Source: an uncultured Bacilli bacterium (GTDB taxonomy: Bacteria; Bacillota_I; Bacilli_A; RF39; UBA660). From it: DNA of 34,449 bases. The first letter of the stretch is position 1; the number at the start of each line of letters is the position of its first letter. The notes below the pieces were generated by a model, which was not told the DNA's origin, searched no databases, and worked only from the letters and a program-made list of their open reading frames with translations. The stretch lies in assembly GCA_947632495.1 (NCBI GenBank), contig CANRPL010000004.1, positions 1 through 34,449 on the forward strand, in the 5' to 3' direction. Below, in pieces: positions 29,070-34,449 of the stretch. The position numbers and the translations under genes were made by a program.

Positions 29070-29923
29070 TGATTGTTAATCGTAGAACGGGTTCTTTGTA
29101 TGAAGAAAAGGAGACTAAATTAGTTTCATGGTTATATCACAATATCATCGGACGCTTTTTATTAAAAATATTAACATGTAAATTTATTTCTAATTTAGGA
29201 GGGCTATATATGCGTAGCCCTTTATCTAAATTAAAGATTAAAAAGTTTATTCGTCAAAATCATATTGATATGACAGAATATGAAGAACAAACATATCATA
29301 ACTTTGATGAGTTTTTTATTCGTAAAATAAAAAAGGAAGCTAGACCAATTATCAATGATGATAATATTTTAATGTCACCATGTGACGCCAAAGTTTTAAG
29401 TTATAAGATAGATTCCGATGCAAAAATTTATATTAAAGGCCGTTATTATTCTTTAGCTGATTTATTAAAAGATACTTCTTTAGCGCAAAAGTATGATGAT
29501 GGTATCTGTCTTGTCTTTCGTCTTTGTGTCGATGATTATCATCACTATAGTTATATTGATGAAGGCAAAATATTAGCTTCTAAAAAGATTGCTGGAAAAT
29601 TTCATACAGTTAGACCAATAGCTTTTGAACGATATCCGGTTTTTAAAGAAAATAAAAGAGAATATTCTTTATTAGAGACTAAAAACTTTGGGGATGTGGT
29701 TCAAATGGAAGTTGGAGCGATGATGGTCGGTCGTATTTGTAATCACGATGTTAAAGACTTTAGTCGGGGTGACGAGCGTGGTTATTTCCGTTTTGGGGGC
29801 TCAACAATTGTCCTTCTTTTTGAACAAAACAAAATTAAAGTAGATGATGATATTCTTATCAATAGTCAAAAAGATATTGAGACGCAAGTTAAAATGTTTG
29901 AAAGAATTGGAGGAAAGAAGTAG
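29069..29923 (+). CDS. psd: Phosphatidylserine decarboxylase, GTG start
   Basis: IRKIKKEARPI, SPCDAKVLSY, YRLCVDDYHHY-type core (FRLCVDDYHHYSYID), processing motif FGGST; GTG overlaps pssA stop. Confidence 0.93.
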   Translation: MIVNRRTGSLYEEKETKLVSWLYHNIIGRFLLKILTCKFISNLGGLYMRSPLSKLKIKKFIRQNHIDMTEYEEQTYHNFDEFFIRKIKKEARPIINDDNILMSPCDAKVLSYKIDSDAKIYIKGRYYSLADLLKDTSLAQKYDDGICLVFRLCVDDYHHYSYIDEGKILASKKIAGKFHTVRPIAFERYPVFKENKREYSLLETKNFGDVVQMEVGAMMVGRICNHDVKDFSRGDERGYFRFGGSTIVLLFEQNKIKVDDDILINSQKDIETQVKMFERIGGKK

Positions 29924-30646
29924 ATGTTTAAATATCGTAAAGCTGTTTTAATAATCCATGGCTTTGCTGGTGGAACTTATGATGAAGAACCATTATTTTT
30001 CCATCTTCAACCAAAATTAGAATTTGATGTATATAATTTTACCTTACCAGGACATTCAACGAATTTATCTTCAGGAATAACCTATATGGATTGGATTAAT
30101 TCTGTCGATGAAAAGATTGAAGAGTTAAAAGAAATAGGGTATAAAAAAATATATGTTATTGGTCATAGTATGGGTGGTGTTTTAGCTACTTATGCCGCTA
30201 TTAAACATCCAGAAGTAAAGAAGGTTGTTTTGGTATCGCCTGCCTTTCAATATCTATCAATGGATAATGGTATGAGTCTTAAAAAAGTTTTAAAGAATGG
30301 TCCTGAAATTATTAAAACTTATCAAGCTAAAGAAGTCCTTTCTAGAGCTTTAAAGGTATCTGTAAATCAAGTTAGAGAATTTGTTAAAATTGTTGAAATA
30401 TCACAGGAAAATCCTAGTAAATTAGAAGTTCCAACTTTAATTATTCATGGCTTAAGTGATCAGCTTGTTCCTTATGCTAGTTCAGAAAACATTTATCACC
30501 AGATGAAATGTCCTAAATGGTTGATTGAAATTAAGGATGTTACCCATGATGTTTTTCGTTGCGCTATCGTTGATGAAGTAGATGAAGAAATTAGTAATTT
30601 CTTAAAAAAGAGAAATTATCGTGCAGAAAGTATAAGAAAGTGGTAA
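29924..30646 (+). CDS. Alpha/beta hydrolase, carboxylesterase Est30-like
   Basis: LIIHGFAGGTYDEEPL, GHSMGGVLA, LIIHGLSDQLVP, DVTHDVF. Confidence 0.85.
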   Translation: MFKYRKAVLIIHGFAGGTYDEEPLFFHLQPKLEFDVYNFTLPGHSTNLSSGITYMDWINSVDEKIEELKEIGYKKIYVIGHSMGGVLATYAAIKHPEVKKVVLVSPAFQYLSMDNGMSLKKVLKNGPEIIKTYQAKEVLSRALKVSVNQVREFVKIVEISQENPSKLEVPTLIIHGLSDQLVPYASSENIYHQMKCPKWLIEIKDVTHDVFRCAIVDEVDEEISNFLKKRNYRAESIRKW

Positions 30647-30678
30647 AATATTTGTTGTTCATAACAAATATTTTTTTT
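30646..30678 (+). terminator. Intrinsic terminator
   Basis: AAATATTTGTT-gttcat-AACAAATATTT plus T run. Confidence 0.8.
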
Positions 30679-30689
30679 GGAGGTAATTT

Positions 30690-31693
30690 ATGCGAACCGA
30701 TGATTTTGATTTCTAGCGCAAACGCCATTAGCGAAGCGTGATAGTTCTAGAATGCTCGTTTTAGATAAAAAAACAGGCGCAATAGAACACAAACATTTTA
30801 GTGATATTATTGACTATTTAACGCCTAATGATGTTCTAGTTTTAAATGATACGAAAGTTATTCCAGCTCGTCTTTATGGAGTAAAGGAAGAGACAGGAGC
30901 AGTAATTGAAGTTTTGATGCTTAAAGATTTAGGTAACAATGTATGGGAATGTTTAACTAGACCAGCTAAAAGAGTTAAAGTAGGAACAATCGTTAAATTT
31001 TCTGACAAATTATCGGCTAAATGTGTTCGTATTAAAGACGAAGGTATTCGTGAATTTGAATTAGTATATGATGGTATTTTATATGAAATATTAGATGAAT
31101 TAGGAGAGATGCCTTTACCTCCATATATTCATGAAAAACTTAAAGATAAAGACCGCTATCAGACGGTATATGCTAAAAATATTGGTAGTGCAGCTGCGCC
31201 TACAGCTGGGCTTCATTTTACAGATGAGTTACTAGATAAAATAGCAGCTAAAGGTATACAGGTACTATATGTAACACTTCATGTCGGATTAGGAACTTTT
31301 AGACCCGTTAATGTTGAGGATGTAACCAAACATAAAATGCATAGTGAATATTATCAAATGACTAAAGAAGTAGCTGACAAATTAAATGAGGCTAAAGCCA
31401 TGGGTAAAAGAATTATTAGTGTCGGTACAACCTCAACAAGAACACTAGAGACAATTATGGGCTTATATGGTCAATTTAAAGAGTGTTCGGGTAATACCGA
31501 GATATTTATCTATCCAGGATTTGAATTTAGGGCTATTGATGCTTTAATTACTAATTTTCATTTACCTAAATCAACGCTTATTATGTTAGTTAGTGCTTTA
31601 GCTGGTAAAGAAAATATCATGAATGCTTATGCTGAAGCCGTTAAAGAGAAATATCGCTTTTTCTCTTTTGGTGATAGTATGTTTATTAAATAA
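30690..31693 (+). pseudogene. queA: queA (S-adenosylmethionine:tRNA ribosyltransferase-isomerase) with 5' frameshifting deletion
   Basis: GGAGG then ATG at 30690 encodes MRTDDFDF before TAG; other frame continues [22 protein letters not shown]… intact to the end. Confidence 0.85.
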
Positions 31694-31728
31694 TATAAAA
31701 GAAATAAAAAGGGTATCAGGAGGGTACC

Positions 31729-32886
31729 ATGGGGGAAATGATTGAGATAATACATCATGTTGATATTGATGATAGATATTTAGATTCTGATGTTGGTGAT
31801 ACAACGAGTGAAGATATTGATGATGAATTTTATGATGAAGTTTATGTCCCAGCCAATATTCAGGAAGAAGAGGAAGGCAATTTTGATGAAGAGACTGCTC
31901 AAATTGTTAGTGATTATATAACAACTGTCTACCGATATATGCCTAAATTGATTGAGAGCTTACATTTGAATAACGTCTATGGATCATATATGGCTGAAAT
32001 AGAAGAGATTAACCGAATTGATAGACCATCTCCTTATGTTTTTCAAACACTTGATTTTTTAAGTATCATTGATATTTGTTCAGATGTTTTAGCGTCTATT
32101 GATCCGCAGGCTAAAAATTTAGTAATCGATAAAATAGCTGATGGCACTTTAATTGTCGGTTCACAACCTAAAACGCGATCACAAATTGGTATTGTTGATG
32201 GTCAACCTGTCGCTATTATCGGTAGATTATATAATATATTTGATATTGCTAGTATCATTCATGAATTATTTCATCTTATTCACTTAGAACATTTTGATAA
32301 TAGGCCAACTGATGATACTTGGTATACAACTACGGAAGCTATTGCCATGACAGGTTCTATGTACACTTTTATGTATATGTATAAACATAATATTTTAAAA
32401 GAAGATGCAAAACAGGCTTTAAAATTATATTTTTGGAAAATTATGTCTATTTGTAATAATGCTTTACTTAATGGCGTTATTTTAGAAACATTTGATACTT
32501 TTCAGACGATTAGTGATGAAACTATGGAGTCCTTAATTAAAAATTATGACTATTCACCATTATGTTCCTATATATTGCATGATAGTAATTTTGAAATGGA
32601 AATACTTTATCATGATAAGGCTACTTACAATTTAGGATTCCCTGCTGCTTTTATGCTCGCTATTAAGATGATTGATGATCCGACTTACTGTGATATTTTT
32701 AGAAGAGAGTTTAGCGTTATTGAATGTCATACTCCTAAAAGTTTCCTTACTAATTTTGGTTTAGAAGGATTAATTGATGATCCTGATTTTATATGCCAAG
32801 CTATGAATTATATAAGCATGGTGCTAGGTGATTTATATACTAATGATGAAATAAAAATTAAACCTTATATGATTGAGATGATGTAG
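31729..32886 (+). CDS. Putative HExxH metalloprotein of unknown family
   Basis: IIHELFHLIHLEHFD motif, followed ~20 aa later by TTEAIAMTGSMY; strongly acidic N-terminus. Confidence 0.55.
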   Translation: MGEMIEIIHHVDIDDRYLDSDVGDTTSEDIDDEFYDEVYVPANIQEEEEGNFDEETAQIVSDYITTVYRYMPKLIESLHLNNVYGSYMAEIEEINRIDRPSPYVFQTLDFLSIIDICSDVLASIDPQAKNLVIDKIADGTLIVGSQPKTRSQIGIVDGQPVAIIGRLYNIFDIASIIHELFHLIHLEHFDNRPTDDTWYTTTEAIAMTGSMYTFMYMYKHNILKEDAKQALKLYFWKIMSICNNALLNGVILETFDTFQTISDETMESLIKNYDYSPLCSYILHDSNFEMEILYHDKATYNLGFPAAFMLAIKMIDDPTYCDIFRREFSVIECHTPKSFLTNFGLEGLIDDPDFICQAMNYISMVLGDLYTNDEIKIKPYMIEMM

Positions 32887-33801
32887 ATGATTATTGTAAT
32901 TGTAGGTCCAACTGCGGTTGGTAAAACTAAATTAAGCGTTGAATTAGCCCATTTATTAAATGGTGAAATAATAGGTGCAGATAGTACCCAAATCTATCGG
33001 GGAATGAATGTTGGTACAGCTAAAGTAACAGAGGAAGAAAAAGAAGGCGTTATTCACCATTTAATTGATGTTAAAGATGTAAGAGATACTTATACCGTAT
33101 ATGAGTATCAAAAAGATGCTCGTTTAATTATTGAAGATGTTTTAAATAGACATAAAACACCTATTATTGTAGGTGGAACTGGGCTTTATATTAAAGCTGC
33201 ATTATACGATTATGAATTTGAAGAAGAAACTAAAACCTATGACTACAATGAATTGTCTAATGAAGAATTATATCGTAAATTAAAAGAAATAGATCCCCAA
33301 ACAACTATTCATATGAATAATCGAAAAAGAATAGAAAGAGCGTTAACCAAGTATCAAAATACGGGTACGTTAGGTAGTAACAATGGTAATAATCTTTTAT
33401 ATGATGCTCTTTTTATTGGTTTAACGACTAATAGAGAAGTGTTATATGAACGTATTAACGAACGTGTCGATGCCATGGTTCAAAATGGTTTAATTGAAGA
33501 GGCTCGAAATTTTTATGATCAAAAGATTAGAACTCAAGCTTTAATGACTCCTATTTGTTATAAAGAATTATATGATTACTTTGATGGTAAGTGTTCTTTG
33601 AATGAAGCTCTTGACTTGATTCGTAAACGTAGTCGTAACTACGCTAAAAGGCAATATACATGGTTTAATCATCAGTTGCCAGTTAAATGGTTTGATGTCA
33701 ACTTTGAAGATTTTAATAAGACAATTAACGATGTATATAACTATATTCAAAATAAAAAGAAAGGTTCTTTGTCAAATAGTGTTGGTAGACAAAAAATTTG
33801 A
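32887..33801 (+). CDS. miaA: tRNA dimethylallyltransferase MiaA with altered C-terminal tail
   Basis: IVGPTAVGKTKLSVELA, GEIIGADSTQIYRGMNVGTAK, KRSRNYAKRQYTWFNHQ. Confidence 0.95.
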   Translation: MIIVIVGPTAVGKTKLSVELAHLLNGEIIGADSTQIYRGMNVGTAKVTEEEKEGVIHHLIDVKDVRDTYTVYEYQKDARLIIEDVLNRHKTPIIVGGTGLYIKAALYDYEFEEETKTYDYNELSNEELYRKLKEIDPQTTIHMNNRKRIERALTKYQNTGTLGSNNGNNLLYDALFIGLTTNREVLYERINERVDAMVQNGLIEEARNFYDQKIRTQALMTPICYKELYDYFDGKCSLNEALDLIRKRSRNYAKRQYTWFNHQLPVKWFDVNFEDFNKTINDVYNYIQNKKKGSLSNSVGRQKI

Positions 33802-34449
33802 TAAATGAATCTAATTATAGAGGATGATGAAAATCATCCTTTTATAATGCCTTTAACTAAAAATATTCGAGATATAAAGTGATCATATTTTCTATATCCA
33901 AAAGCAATTCTTTTTAATGTTTTGATTAGATTATTTGTTCCTTCTATGATTCCGTTGTTTATATCGTATTTAAATGAGTTCTCTATGTATTCAATATTTT
34001 CTCTATATAGTTTTAAGGCTTGTTTCATTTTATTCGATATGTTTTTATTTGGATGACATACAATATTTTTAAATTTTTTAAAATCTTTGTTTTTAATAGA
34101 ACTAATGATTCCTTGATAACATTCATAAGTAGCTTTTAATTCTTGACTAGTATTAATCATAAAATTAACCATTTCTTTTTGAGATATATTTTTTTGAAAA
34201 TGTTTATTGTAGTGTTTAACATCCGATAAATCTTTTTCATTTTTAACAATTAGTTTCCATAAGTCTTTTAATTTGTTATAATTTTTATTATTCTTTTTAC
34301 ATAAAGAAACTCTAGTAGAGTTTAAAGCAACATAGGCTTGAGTAACAATATGAAATCTATCAATAATAATATTGGCATTTTTAAATAGTTTTTTAGCTAG
34401 GAATATATATCCTGAATAGAAGTCTGTAGAAATAAATTGAACTTTATCT
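33763..34449 (-). mobile_element. ISL3-family insertion sequence, partial (runs off window edge)
   Basis: Transposase on minus strand plus candidate terminal sequence GGTTCTTTGTCAAATAGTGTTGG at 33763; the other end is outside the window. Confidence 0.75.
33834..34449 (-). CDS. ISL3-family transposase, C-terminal part
   Basis: Minus strand open to the window edge: DKVQFISTDFYSGYIFLAKKLFKNANIIIDRFHIVTQAYVALNSTRVSL…GIIEGTNNLIKTLKRIAFGYRKYDHFISRIFLVKG. Confidence 0.9.
   Translation of the reverse strand, partial: DKVQFISTDFYSGYIFLAKKLFKNANIIIDRFHIVTQAYVALNSTRVSLCKKNNKNYNKLKDLWKLIVKNEKDLSDVKHYNKHFQKNISQKEMVNFMINTSQELKATYECYQGIISSIKNKDFKKFKNIVCHPNKNISNKMKQALKLYRENIEYIENSFKYDINNGIIEGTNNLIKTLKRIAFGYRKYDHFISRIFLVKGIIKG

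Noticed and set aside
1-34449. Mycoplasma genetic code (TGA=Trp)
   Set aside because: TGA ends yabP, divIC-like, miaA and the transposase, and Trp codons in conserved proteins are TGG.
1-34449. CRISPR array, tRNA or rRNA genes
   Set aside because: No regularly spaced direct repeats and no recognisable cloverleaf or rRNA sequence found on reading.

Overview
Low-GC Bacillota/Mycoplasmatota-like chromosome segment with compact, mostly + strand operons. Standard genetic code: TGA is used as a stop and TGG as Trp. Housekeeping genes include rmuC, rnr-smpB, a trhP1/trhP2-like U32 pair, greA, clpP, a TGS-uridine kinase fusion, gap, infC-rpmI-rplT, clpB, ruvAB, pssA-psd, queA and miaA. Sporulation-associated genes are spoVG, yabP, a yabQ-like gene next to a divIC-like gene, and gerQ. 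A type IV secretion-like part holds a lipoprotein, a VirD4/TraG coupling protein and two proteins that share a 'CGS..GIPKP.PQ' two-TM pilin-like N-terminal module fused to different hydrolase domains (GDPD-like and LytM/M23). Most interesting observations: (1) the pilin-like/hydrolase fusion pair; (2) a four-gene tandem family of Tim44-like, zinc-ribbon membrane proteins with a near-invariant core and variable TM parts; (3) an infC leader with a predicted terminator/antiterminator and an apparent AUC start codon; (4) ribosomal protein L20 with a C-terminal Rho_N/SAP-like extension; (5) a frameshifting deletion near the 5' end of queA; (6) an ISL3-type element whose end appears to supply the last codons of miaA; (7) a CIRCE operator on the promoter of a clpB that lacks the N domain; (8) an unnamed HExxH protein; (9) a recurring terminator plus extended -10 promoter architecture. 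No homology search was run; family names rest on motif recognition.
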